64,000 nucleotides of DNA from an uncultured Microbacterium sp. (GTDB taxonomy: Bacteria > Actinomycetota > Actinomycetes > Actinomycetales > Microbacteriaceae), in contig NZ_CAMFHZ010000001.1 in the NCBI RefSeq assembly GCF_945952435.1, positions 1-64,000 of the forward strand, given 5' to 3'. Each line of letters opens with the position of its first letter. Position 1 is the stretch's first letter. The notes under the pieces were generated by a model. The model did not search any database. It worked only from the letters and a program-made list of their open reading frames with translations, and had not been told where the DNA came from. Below, piece by piece: positions 25,378 to 33,590 of this stretch. The position numbers and the translations under genes are program-made.

Positions 25378-26832
25378 TCAGCCGTGCAGCGTGACCTCGC
25401 GGCGCACGGGCAGCACGACGGGGTGCGATCCCGCCATGACCTCGAGCACCCGGATGACCTGGCTGGAGTAGCCGAACTCGTTGTCGTACCAGACGTAGAG
25501 GATCACGTCGGTGCCGTTCGCGATGGTGGCGAGGCCGTCGACGATCCCGGCGCGGTGCGAGCCGACGAAGTCGGTGGAGACCACCTCGGGCGACTCCACG
25601 TAGTCGATCTGCTGGCGCAGCTTCGAGTGCAGCGAGACGCGACGCAGGTAGTCGTTGATCTCCGCCTTCTCCGCCGGACGTTCGAGCGTCAGGTGCAGCA
25701 CGGCGAGGGACACGTCGGGGGTGGGCACGCGGATCGCGGATCCGGTGAGCTTGCCCGCCAGCTCGGGCAAGGCACGGGCGACGGCCTTGGCCGCGCCCGT
25801 CTCGGTGATCACCATGTTCAGCACCGCGGAGCGCCCGCGGCGGTCGCCGGAGTGGAAGTTGTCGATGAGGTTCTGGTCGTTCGTGAACGAGTGCACCGTC
25901 TCGACGTGGCCGCGCACGATGCCGTAGGCCTCGTCGACGGCCTTCAGCACCGGGGTGATCGCGTTGGTGGTGCAGGAGGCCGCGGAGAGGATCCGGTCGG
26001 ACGGCGCGATCGTGTCGTGGTTGATCCCGTGCACGATGTTCTTCAGGTCGCCCTTGCCGGGCGCGGTCAGCAGAACCCGGGCGACACCTGTCGAGAGGAG
26101 GTGTCGGCTCAGCCCTGCCTCGTCGCGCCAGCGTCCGGTGTTGTCGACGACGATCGCGTCGTGGATCCCGTAGGCCGTGTAGTCGATCGTCGCGGGGTCG
26201 TTCGAGTAGATCACCTGGATCCGGGTGCCGTTCGCGATGAGCTGCGCGTTCTCCTCGTCGACCTCGACCGTGCCCTCGAAGCGGCCGTGCACGGAGTCGC
26301 GCAGCAGCAGCGAGGCGCGCTTGACGAGGTCGTTGTCCGATCCCTTGCGCACGACGATCGCGCGCAGGCGGAGACCGCTGCCGCCGCCCGTGTGCGCGAT
26401 GAGGATGCGGGCGAGCAGACGCCCGATCCGCCCGAAGCCGTAGAGCACGACATCGGTCGGCTCGGTCGGGCCGGTCTCGCCGTCGCCGAGCGCGGGCGCG
26501 AGCTCGGCACGGAGGTGCTCCCGGAGGTCGCCGCTATCGCGCGCGCTCTCGACGAGGCGCGCGACGTCGAGCGAGGCGGCCGACGGGCGCAGCTCGCGCA
26601 GCGCCTCCAGCACCGCGAGCGTCTCCTCGAGGGCAAGCTCGCCGTGTCCGAGTCCCTCCACCCGCTCATGCACCTCGAGGATCTCGGTCGTGGAGAGTCC
26701 GAGGAGGCGATGCCCGTGCAGCGACGTGACGACGTCGCGATCCCGGTTCAGTCCGCCGATGAGCGGGATCATCCGCTCGGCGAGTTCTTCTCTGGCCTTC
26801 CAGTCGTCGCGGCGCGCGGCGAAGTCGTTCAT
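25378..26832 (-). CDS. gapB: Glyceraldehyde-3-phosphate dehydrogenase, long GapB-type
   Basis: GAPDH of 484 aa, about 150 residues longer than the glycolytic enzyme. The extra N-terminal helical region (1-125) precedes the Rossmann motif VVLYGFGRIGRLLARIL (about 128-144). The catalytic Cys287 is in ILSAASCTTNAITPV and the C-terminal WYDNEFGYSSQVIRV is intact. This long form matches corynebacterial GapB, which works mainly in the gluconeogenic direction and accepts NADP. The start at 26832 (MNDFAARRDDW) removes an upstream Pro/Arg stretch. A palindrome follows the stop. pckG in the same window fits a gluconeogenic setting, but the genes are 8 kb apart. Confidence 0.92.
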   Translation of the reverse strand: MNDFAARRDDWKAREELAERMIPLIGGLNRDRDVVTSLHGHRLLGLSTTEILEVHERVEGLGHGELALEETLAVLEALRELRPSAASLDVARLVESARDSGDLREHLRAELAPALGDGETGPTEPTDVVLYGFGRIGRLLARILIAHTGGGSGLRLRAIVVRKGSDNDLVKRASLLLRDSVHGRFEGTVEVDEENAQLIANGTRIQVIYSNDPATIDYTAYGIHDAIVVDNTGRWRDEAGLSRHLLSTGVARVLLTAPGKGDLKNIVHGINHDTIAPSDRILSAASCTTNAITPVLKAVDEAYGIVRGHVETVHSFTNDQNLIDNFHSGDRRGRSAVLNMVITETGAAKAVARALPELAGKLTGSAIRVPTPDVSLAVLHLTLERPAEKAEINDYLRRVSLHSKLRQQIDYVESPEVVSTDFVGSHRAGIVDGLATIANGTDVILYVWYDNEFGYSSQVIRVLEVMAGSHPVVLPVRREVTLHG

Positions 26833-27038
26833 CGGGGTCCTTGCAGAGGGTGCGGCCGGGGAGTCCCGGCGCGGATCGGGAGGGCGGATCTGCCCACGTT
26901 CCACGCTAGGTGCCGGGAGACGCGACCGGGCGCCACGCGGCGGGGCAAGATCCGCCGTTCTTATGCGCTGGGTAAGGCACCGATCCGGAGGCGCCCCTCC
27001 CGTCGTCGGACGGGAGGTCGGCGTGGCGCATTCTTTCG

Positions 27039-27052
27039 TCTACATTGGTGGA
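27039..27052. promoter_or_regulatory. Operator site A of the TCTAC-N4-GTAGA family
   Basis: TCTACATTGGTGGA, a degenerate copy of the palindrome also found at 29437, 36299 and 37472, lies just before the amidohydrolase gene. AATAAT (27052-27057) immediately after it could be a -10 box. Confidence 0.65.
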
Positions 27053-27055
27053 ATA

Positions 27056-28399
27056 ATGAAGGACATGCTGCGTAGCGACGAGGCCGACCTGCTCCTCCAC
27101 GGTGGACGGATCCGCACCGTCGACGCCCGCGACAGCGTCACCGACGCCCTCGCGATCCGCGACGGACGCATCGTCGCCCTCGGCGCCGATGCGCGTCGGC
27201 TCCGGGCGGCCGAACACCTCGATCTGGACGGGCGCACCGCGATCCCCGGGATCAACGACGCGCATCTGCACGCGGCGTGGCTCGGTGCCCGCTGGCCGCA
27301 CCTCTTCTTCTCCGAGGATCCGCACGGCCATCAGCCGCAGGGAGCGCTCGTGCGCACCGCGCAGGAGCGCTCGCACGCCCTGCGCACCGCCTGGGCGCTG
27401 CTCGCGGAGCTCGGCATCACGAGTTACACGGAGCCGGGGATCGGCCCCGGGGAGGACGACGGCGAGACCGGCTGCTTCGGCAGCGCGATGATGGACGCCT
27501 ACCTCGAGCTGCACCGCGGCGGCGCCCGGACGGCGCGGGTGACGCTGCTGCGACTGTTCGGCACGCTGGACGGGGCAGCCGACCTCGCCGCGTTCGAGCG
27601 CGGGATCGCCGCGCCGCCACCCCGCACCGATCCCCGTTGGCTGGCGATCACCGGGGTGAAGATCTTCGCCGACGGGATCCCTCCGATGTCGACCGCCTGG
27701 GTGAGCGAGCCCTACCCGGACGGCACCGCGGGGGCGCTGCTGACCACCGGGGCGGGGAGCGCGCTCGACGCGTACCGGCGCATGATCGCGACTGCGATCT
27801 CCCGCGGCGAGCAGGTCGCCGTGCACGCGACGGGCGACCGGTCGATCGAGGAGTTCCTGCGGGTGTTCGAGGAGCGTGCGCCGCATCCCGACGCCCCGCC
27901 GTCGTACGTCGTGCACGGAGACCTCGCCCGACCGGATCAGATCGCGCGCGCCAGGGCGCTCAACGTGGGATTCGCCGTGCAGCCCCTGATCGCGCGGCAC
28001 ACCAGGCAGTGGGCCGAGCTCCAGCTCGGCGCGGAGCGCACCGCGGCCGCATGGCCTCTCGCCGCCATGATCGACGCCGGCGCACTCACGACGATCACGA
28101 GCGACGCCCCGATCGCCACGCCGGACTGGCGGGTGTCGTTCGACGCGTCCCTCGCGCTGCTCGGCCGGGACGATGCCGGCGCACGTGCGGCGGTGCTGCG
28201 GAGGATGACGCTCGATCCCGCCCGGCAGGACGGTGCGCAGACGTGGAAGGGATCGCTGGAGATCGGCAAGGTCGCGGACCTCGCGATCCTGGACGCCGAT
28301 CCCGTCGAGCCGGGCCACGACGTCTCCGGCATCGGCGTGGTGCGGACGATCGTCGACGGCCGCACGGTGTTCGAGCGGGATACGGCCCGCGTCGACTGA
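27056..28399 (+). CDS. YtcJ-like metal-dependent amidohydrolase
   Basis: Amidohydrolase-superfamily enzyme of 447 aa (amidohydrolase 3/YtcJ group). Metal ligands are visible as HLH (70-72) in GINDAHLHAAW, a Lys at about 202 in TGVKIFADGIPP (the carboxylated Lys position), His in AVHATGDRS, His in YVVHGDL, and Asp in TITSDAPIA. The N-terminal beta sandwich (DLLLHGGRIRTVDARD) and the C-terminal LEIGKVADLAILDADP complete the fold. The substrate is unknown; relatives hydrolyse amides, esters or imides. ATG 27065 is an alternative start if AATAAT is the -10 box, which would give a leaderless mRNA. Confidence 0.87.
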   Translation: MKDMLRSDEADLLLHGGRIRTVDARDSVTDALAIRDGRIVALGADARRLRAAEHLDLDGRTAIPGINDAHLHAAWLGARWPHLFFSEDPHGHQPQGALVRTAQERSHALRTAWALLAELGITSYTEPGIGPGEDDGETGCFGSAMMDAYLELHRGGARTARVTLLRLFGTLDGAADLAAFERGIAAPPPRTDPRWLAITGVKIFADGIPPMSTAWVSEPYPDGTAGALLTTGAGSALDAYRRMIATAISRGEQVAVHATGDRSIEEFLRVFEERAPHPDAPPSYVVHGDLARPDQIARARALNVGFAVQPLIARHTRQWAELQLGAERTAAAWPLAAMIDAGALTTITSDAPIATPDWRVSFDASLALLGRDDAGARAAVLRRMTLDPARQDGAQTWKGSLEIGKVADLAILDADPVEPGHDVSGIGVVRTIVDGRTVFERDTARVD

Positions 28400-28432
28400 C
28401 GGCGGGCGGCGCGTCCGCTGCGCCGCCCGCCG
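28400..28432. terminator. Bidirectional terminator between convergent genes
   Basis: A perfect 13-bp GC stem (28400-28412 with 28420-28432) with a 7-nt loop fills the gap between the amidohydrolase stop and the methyltransferase stop. Confidence 0.8.
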
Positions 28433-28435
28433 GGC

Positions 28436-29419
28436 TCAGACCGCGGTGGCGATGAGGACGCGCGGACTCGCCGGCAGTGCGATCTTCTCGCGCACCTCCC
28501 AGCCCGCGTCCTCCAGCCACCCGCGCACCTCGGACTCGGGGTAGACGATCGTCCCGTCGATGACGAGGTACTCCCCCGCGTGGAGTGCGTCGATCCCGCG
28601 CTGCTCCGCGTCCTCGTCGAGGAAGAAGTCGAGCACGGTGAGCGTGGCGCCCGCGGAGGCAGCGGCCCGCAGGTTGCGGAAGATCTGCGCGTTCTCCTCG
28701 GCGGAGAAGCGGTGGATCACGTGGTTGGCGAGGACGAGGTCGTACGCGCCCTCCGGCCGGGTCGTCGCCGTCTCGCCCGTGGCGACCGTGGCACGATCCG
28801 CGACTCCGGCCTCCGCCACGGCCTCGGCCACCCCGGCCTCGAACCCGGGGGCATAGAGGAACGTCGTGTGCAGCGCGGGGTTGCGTGCCATCACCTCGAG
28901 CGCGAAGCCCGCGGAGAGACCGCCGAAGTCGAGGGCGTTCTCGGCCCCGGACAGATCGACGAGGCGGCCGAACTCCTGGGCGTGCAGGGCGTTGTACGTC
29001 ATGACCCCGGCCATGAACGTGCCCCAGCGGGCGTCGTCCATCGCGAGCTCACCGGGTTCGGTCGTGTCGACCGTGCGCGGGAACTGCAGCCAGTGCGGGT
29101 AGCTGATCTCGCCGAGGAAGGCGAGGAACGGCGCGAGGTCGAGCTGCGCCGACGAGCCGGTGAGGTACGCGGCGGCGTCGGGGGTTAGCGCGTACACCCC
29201 GTCCGCGCGGGTGAGCAGGCCCTGTCCGGTCATGGCGTCGGCGAGGATCCGGGCGATCCGCTCGCTCACGCCGGTCGTCGCGGCGAGCGCCGGCACGGTA
29301 TCGGCACCGTCGGCGATCGCGGCGAAGAGGCCGATGCGGCTCGCCTGGAACAGCTGCTGCGAGGCCATGTAGCCGGTCGCGATGTCGAGGACGCGGGTGG
29401 CGTCGGGGGTGGTCGTCAT
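28436..29419 (-). CDS. SAM-dependent O-methyltransferase family 2-like protein
   Basis: Protein of 327 aa built like the small-molecule O-methyltransferases of the plant COMT/TcmO group: an N-terminal winged-helix dimerisation domain (residues 1-100, QLFQASRIGLFAAIADG) and a Rossmann methyltransferase domain. The SAM motif is altered: ALDFGGLSAGFALEV in place of the usual DxGGGxG, and the acidic ribose-binding residue is replaced in TFLYAPGFEAG. The catalytic His region is LANHVIHRFSAEEN. It may methylate a hydroxylated aromatic or may have lost activity. It has its own operator (site B) 17 bp upstream of the start. Confidence 0.82.
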   Translation of the reverse strand: MTTTPDATRVLDIATGYMASQQLFQASRIGLFAAIADGADTVPALAATTGVSERIARILADAMTGQGLLTRADGVYALTPDAAAYLTGSSAQLDLAPFLAFLGEISYPHWLQFPRTVDTTEPGELAMDDARWGTFMAGVMTYNALHAQEFGRLVDLSGAENALDFGGLSAGFALEVMARNPALHTTFLYAPGFEAGVAEAVAEAGVADRATVATGETATTRPEGAYDLVLANHVIHRFSAEENAQIFRNLRAAASAGATLTVLDFFLDEDAEQRGIDALHAGEYLVIDGTIVYPESEVRGWLEDAGWEVREKIALPASPRVLIATAV

Positions 29420-29436
29420 GGGATGCCTTTCATTTG

Positions 29437-29450
29437 TCTACGTTTGTTGT
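29437..29450. promoter_or_regulatory. Operator site B of the TCTAC-N4-GTAGA family
   Basis: TCTACGTTTGTTGT (plus strand) lies 17 bp upstream of the methyltransferase ATG. One half site is perfect and the other is degenerate. Confidence 0.6.
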
Positions 29451-29490
29451 AAATAAAGCGCGGAGCGCGCCCTGCGGGGGTGGAGCAGGC

Positions 29491-30213
29491 TCAGTCGCCG
29501 AGGAAGCGGTGCACCGCGGCGCGGAGCTCCGGAGAATGCAGCGCGGCGAGGTGGTCCCCCGGCACGCGCTCGACGCGCGCGTCGGGGAGCGCCGCCGCGA
29601 GCGCGTCGATGCCCTGCGCCATCGGATCCCCGTCGCCTCCGAGCAGCAGCACGGGCTGTTCGGGCGCCCCGACGGCCGGGTCGAACGGGTCGGACGACAG
29701 CCCTTCGATCAGATCCAGGAGCGCACCGGGACGATTGCCCGGGGACGACGCCATCGCGAGGATCATGCCCGTCAGCGGATCCGCGGGCGCCTCACCCCCG
29801 GCGACGGCGGCGCGCGCGGCGGGCAGGTCGACGAGGACGAACGGCTCGCTCGGGCTGAGCCCGCCGAGCACGATGCGCCGCACCGCCAGCTCCGGGCGAG
29901 TTGCGAGCGCCCATCCGAGCCGCGCGCCCAGCGAATAGCCGACGACGTCGACCGGCCCCGCCCCGACCGCGTCGCGCACGGCCTGCACGATCAGCTCCAC
30001 GACGCCGGAGGTCGAGAGGACGCCCGCGTCGGGGCTGGCCCCGTGCGCCGGAAGGTCGACGAGCACCCTGGGACGCCCGGGGAACGTCTCCGACCACTCC
30101 GCATCGGGCCAGTCGACGAGGGCGGACGACGCGAGGCCGTGCAGGAACACGACGGGGCGACCGGAGCCGGTCGTGCGGGTGACGGACAGGGCGGTCGCGG
30201 GTACACCGTTCAT
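29491..30213 (-). CDS. Alpha/beta-fold hydrolase
   Basis: Single-domain alpha/beta hydrolase of 240 aa. Oxyanion region VVFLHGLASS, nucleophile Ser94 in VVGYSLGARLG, acid Asp in LLLGGDGDPMAQ and His in VPGDHLAALHSPE form a complete triad. Start 30213 is preferred over an ATG 21 bp upstream because GGAGGG lies 7 nt before it. It follows the TetR gene by 46 bp on the same strand, so it is likely in that operon. The substrate is probably a small ester or lactone; the narrow, capless fold gives no further hint. Confidence 0.87.
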   Translation of the reverse strand: MNGVPATALSVTRTTGSGRPVVFLHGLASSALVDWPDAEWSETFPGRPRVLVDLPAHGASPDAGVLSTSGVVELIVQAVRDAVGAGPVDVVGYSLGARLGWALATRPELAVRRIVLGGLSPSEPFVLVDLPAARAAVAGGEAPADPLTGMILAMASSPGNRPGALLDLIEGLSSDPFDPAVGAPEQPVLLLGGDGDPMAQGIDALAAALPDARVERVPGDHLAALHSPELRAAVHRFLGD

Positions 30214-30259
30214 CGGGCGCCCTCCTCTCTGCATCGCGCGGAGGCCGCCCCGGGCGGGG

Positions 30260-30847
30260 TCAGCGCAGCCGCGCCAGGAACCGGTCGATATAGGCCCGGT
30301 AGTCGGCGATGCGATCGCCGTCCGGGTACATGAGGTTGATGACGGTCGCGCCCACAGCCGTCGAGATGTACTCGTTCGCGAGCAGACCGAAGTCCTGGTC
30401 GCGGATGGCGCCCTCGGCGCGGGCGGCCTCCATCCGTGCCACCAGCGCCGTGCGCCACGCGCGCAGGTGGCCGCGGTAGAGGTCGGCGAGCTGCTCGTTC
30501 GACATCGCGTACTCCCAGAGCGCCAGCAGCACCCTGCCCGCGGCGATCTGCTCCGGATCCTGCGGGATCGTCGCCTCCAGGAAGGCGCGCAGCGTCGCCT
30601 CCGCACTGCTCTGGGGCGCGCCCGCGTCGAGAACGCCGTCCGAGATCTGCGCCAGGATCGTCTCGAACGTGGCCGCGACGATGCTCTCCTTGCCCGGGAA
30701 GTAGTGCTTGAGCGCGCCGTTCGCGAAGCCGGCCTCGGCCGCGATGCTGCGCATGGTCGCTGCCTCGAACCCGCCCTTGAGGATGATCCCCTTGGCGACT
30801 TCGACGATCTCGCGGCGACGCTGGTCGTGATCGATGATCTTGGGCAT
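30260..30847 (-). CDS. TetR-family transcriptional regulator, candidate master of the 27-44 kb locus
   Basis: Regulator of 195 aa. The N-terminal helix-turn-helix runs MRSIAAEAGFANGALKHYFPGKESIVAA (about 32-59) in standard TetR form, followed by an all-helical ligand domain of the TetR_C_6/BetI-like type. It sits 77 bp downstream of the peptide-importer ATPase gene and on the same strand, so it is probably transcribed with that operon, whose promoter carries the perfect operator site C. This makes it the best candidate to bind all four TCTAC-N4-GTAGA sites and to be autoregulated. No such site lies directly upstream of the gene itself. Confidence 0.9.
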   Translation of the reverse strand: MPKIIDHDQRRREIVEVAKGIILKGGFEAATMRSIAAEAGFANGALKHYFPGKESIVAATFETILAQISDGVLDAGAPQSSAEATLRAFLEATIPQDPEQIAAGRVLLALWEYAMSNEQLADLYRGHLRAWRTALVARMEAARAEGAIRDQDFGLLANEYISTAVGATVINLMYPDGDRIADYRAYIDRFLARLR

Positions 30848-30924
30848 GGATTCCTTCCGGCAGGGCGGCCTGCGGCTCGACGGGTCTCCGGCGGCCGGCC
30901 ACGGAGGCGCAGGATCGCTGCCTG

Positions 30925-31758
30925 CTACCGTACCGGGGCATCCGCGACCTCACGCAGAGCGAGCCACTGGGATCGGCGCGCGCGCTGACGGGCCGGGTCG
31001 GCGACCGGCGTGGCCAGCCGCAGCCGCTCGGAGTACGGGTGCACCGGGTGACGCGTGACCTGCTCGCCCTCGCCGACCTCCACGATCTCGCCGTGGTACA
31101 GCACCGCGACGCGGTGGCAGACCCGATGCACGACCCCGAGATCGTGCGAGACGAACAGATAGGCCACGCCCGTCTCGCGCTGCAGTTCGATGAACAGATC
31201 GAGGACCGCGGCCTGGGTCGTGAGGTCGAGCGCGCTCACGGGCTCGTCGCAGACGACGAGCCGCGGGCGGCGCACGAGCGCCCGCGCGATCGCCACCCGC
31301 TGGCGCTGCCCGCCGGAGAACTCGCTGGGGTAACGGTCCATCGCCGACTCCGGCAGACGCACGCGGTCGAGCATCTCCCGCACCCGGCGCGTCGCCTCCC
31401 TCGCTCCGACGCCGCTCGCGTGCAGGGGCTCCGCCAGGACGTCGCCGATCGTCATGGCAGGGTTGAGGGAGCCGTACGGATCCTGGAACACCACCTGCAC
31501 GTCCTTCGCGAGCGCACGCCGCTCCGCGCCGCGCAGCGCCGTGATGTCGCGTCTGTCGAAGCGGATCCGACCGCTCGTCGCGGGCGCGAGGCCCAGGATC
31601 GCCTTGCCGAGCGTCGACTTGCCCGACCCCGACTCCCCGACGAGCCCCAGGCACTCCCCCGGTGCGATGTCCAGCGAGACGCCGCGCAGCGCACGGAACG
31701 CCGACCGCCCTCGGCCGTACTCGACGACGAGAGCGTCGACCTCCAACAGCGCGGTCAT
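30925..31758 (-). CDS. Peptide-type ABC transporter ATP-binding protein (DppF/OppF-like)
   Basis: ATPase of 277 aa powering a peptide/nickel-type importer. Walker A is GLVGESGSGKST (about 38-49), the signature FSGGQRQRVAIARAL, Walker B LVVCDEPVSALD and the switch His in FVSHDLGVVH. Its start overlaps the preceding permease-ATPase fusion by a few bases. The usual C-terminal oligopeptide region is short, with the HPVHPYSERL motif. It pairs with the ATPase half of the fusion gene to give the two nucleotide-binding subunits of the importer. Confidence 0.93.
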   Translation of the reverse strand: MTALLEVDALVVEYGRGRSAFRALRGVSLDIAPGECLGLVGESGSGKSTLGKAILGLAPATSGRIRFDRRDITALRGAERRALAKDVQVVFQDPYGSLNPAMTIGDVLAEPLHASGVGAREATRRVREMLDRVRLPESAMDRYPSEFSGGQRQRVAIARALVRRPRLVVCDEPVSALDLTTQAAVLDLFIELQRETGVAYLFVSHDLGVVHRVCHRVAVLYHGEIVEVGEGEQVTRHPVHPYSERLRLATPVADPARQRARRSQWLALREVADAPVR

Positions 31759-33590
31759 GCGCGCACCTCCGTCTTCGCATCGTGTCCGGTCTCCGCGCCG
31801 TGCGCGCCAGGACCCTCGTCGCGTCCGCCGGCATCGAGCGCCGCCCTGCCCGGCGCGTCGTCGAGCGATGCGGCGATCAGCTCCCGCGTATAGGGCTGCT
31901 GCGGATCGGCGAACAGCGGGTCCACGTCACCCTGCTCGACGATCTCGCCGTCGCGCATGACGATCACGCGGTCGCAGACGTCCGCGACGACGCCGAAGTC
32001 GTGCGTCACGATCAGCAGCGCCATGCCGTACTCCTGCTGCAGTTCGCGGAGCAGTTCGAGCACCTCGGCCTGCACGGTCACGTCCAGGGCCGTCGTGGGT
32101 TCGTCCGCGATGAGGATCGAGGGCCTCCCGGAGATCGCCCCGGCGATGAGCACCCGCTGCGCCATCCCCCCGGAGACCTGGTGCGGGTAGCTGCGCATCA
32201 CGCGATCCGGATCCGTGAGGCCCACACGGCGCAGCACCTCGCGCGCCCTGGCCTTCGCCTCGGCGGCGCTCAGGCCGTGCACGCGGCGCAGCGGCTCGAC
32301 GAGCTGCTGACCGATCGTGTACGAGGGGTCGAGGTTGCTCATCGGCTCCTGCGGGATGTAGCCGAGCTCACGCCCCAGCAGCGCGCGGCGCTCCGCGGCA
32401 CTCGCCGCCGTCACGTCGCGTCCGGCGATCCGCAGCGCATCGGCTGTGCTCGTGCCGCTCGCGGGGAGCAGGTCGAGCACGGAGAAGACGGTCTGGGACT
32501 TACCCGATCCCGACTCGCCGACGATGCCGACCACCTCCCCGGCCGCGACGTCCAGGGTGACGCCGTGCACGACCTCGACCTCGCCGTTCGGCGTCGCGTG
32601 GCGGACCCGGAGGTTCTCCACGCGCAGCACCGAGGCCTCGGGGCCGTACCGCACGACACCGGTGGCGGGGGCGGACGCGGTGACGGCCGCCGCGGCCGCG
32701 CGACGCCGGCGCACCCGGGGCGTGCGGACCTGGACGAGCTCGGCGAGCGTCGATCCCATGATCGCCAGCACCGCGATCGTCACGCCGAGGGCGGCCGAGG
32801 GCCAGAGCAGCATCAGCGGGTAGGTGAGCATCAGACGGAAGCCCTCGAGCATCATCGCGCCCCAGCTCGGCACGTTCGAGTCGCCGATGCCGAGGAACTG
32901 CAGACCGGCCTGCATGCCCATCGCGATACCCGCCGTGAGGGCGGTCTGGATGATGACGGGTGCGTAGACGGCGGTGACGACGTGCCGCGAGATGATCCGC
33001 AGGTCCGAGAGGCCGGAGACGCGCGCCGCGTCGATGTACGGCTCCTCGCGGACCGCGAGGGTCTGCGACCGCGCGATGCGGAAGTAGCCCGGGACCATGA
33101 ACACGCCGACCGTGACCATGAGCAGTTCGAAGTTGTTGCGGCTTCCCGCCGCGACCACGAGGAGGATGATCATTCCGGGGATGGACTGGAGCGCGTCGCT
33201 GACCCAGGTCGCCGCGCGGTCGAAGGCGCCGCGGAAGTACCCGGCGGCGACGCCGGTCGGGACGCCGATCACGACGGCCGTGACGATCGTGATGAGCGCG
33301 CCCCAGAGCGTGATCCTCGTGCCGTAGAGCAGGCGGCTCAGGATGTCTCTCCCGGTCGAGTCGGCGCCGAGCAGGTGCGCGGCCGACGGAGGGGCCTTCG
33401 CCGCGGCGAGGTCGACGAAGTTCGGATCCATCGGCGCGAGCAGCGGCGCGAACACGCCGACGAGCACGATGAGCACGAAGACGGCCAGCGGCACGATGCC
33501 GCCGGGGTGGCGCAGGAACCGCAGGAGGAGTCCGGAACGGCGGCGGCGCCGGGCGCGCTCGTAGGCGACGCGGATGTCGGTGGTAGTCAT
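31755..33590 (-). CDS. Fused ABC permease and ATP-binding protein (DppC-DppD type)
   Basis: Single polypeptide of 611 aa joining two importer subunits. Residues 1-300 are the permease: N-terminal helix (FLRHPGGIVPLAVFVLIVLVGVFAPLL), the HLLGADSTGRDILSRLLYGTR motif and the EAA-type loop EEPYIDAARVSGLSDLRII. After an Ala/Arg linker (about 300-330) residues 335-590 are a complete ATPase: Walker A VGESGSGKSQT, signature VSGGMAQRVLIAGAI, Walker B ILIADEPTTALD. The frame is continuous, so this is a true fusion, a form known in actinobacteria, not a sequencing frameshift. Its start overlaps the upstream permease gene and its stop overlaps the DppF-like gene. Confidence 0.92.
   Translation of the reverse strand: MTTTDIRVAYERARRRRRSGLLLRFLRHPGGIVPLAVFVLIVLVGVFAPLLAPMDPNFVDLAAAKAPPSAAHLLGADSTGRDILSRLLYGTRITLWGALITIVTAVVIGVPTGVAAGYFRGAFDRAATWVSDALQSIPGMIILLVVAAGSRNNFELLMVTVGVFMVPGYFRIARSQTLAVREEPYIDAARVSGLSDLRIISRHVVTAVYAPVIIQTALTAGIAMGMQAGLQFLGIGDSNVPSWGAMMLEGFRLMLTYPLMLLWPSAALGVTIAVLAIMGSTLAELVQVRTPRVRRRRAAAAAVTASAPATGVVRYGPEASVLRVENLRVRHATPNGEVEVVHGVTLDVAAGEVVGIVGESGSGKSQTVFSVLDLLPASGTSTADALRIAGRDVTAASAAERRALLGRELGYIPQEPMSNLDPSYTIGQQLVEPLRRVHGLSAAEAKARAREVLRRVGLTDPDRVMRSYPHQVSGGMAQRVLIAGAISGRPSILIADEPTTALDVTVQAEVLELLRELQQEYGMALLIVTHDFGVVADVCDRVIVMRDGEIVEQGDVDPLFADPQQPYTRELIAASLDDAPGRAALDAGGRDEGPGAHGAETGHDAKTEVRA

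Noticed and set aside
32600..32800. Frameshift or assembly error joining permease and ATPase genes
   Set aside because: The frame is continuous through an Ala/Arg linker with intact motifs on both sides, and this architecture is known in actinobacteria.
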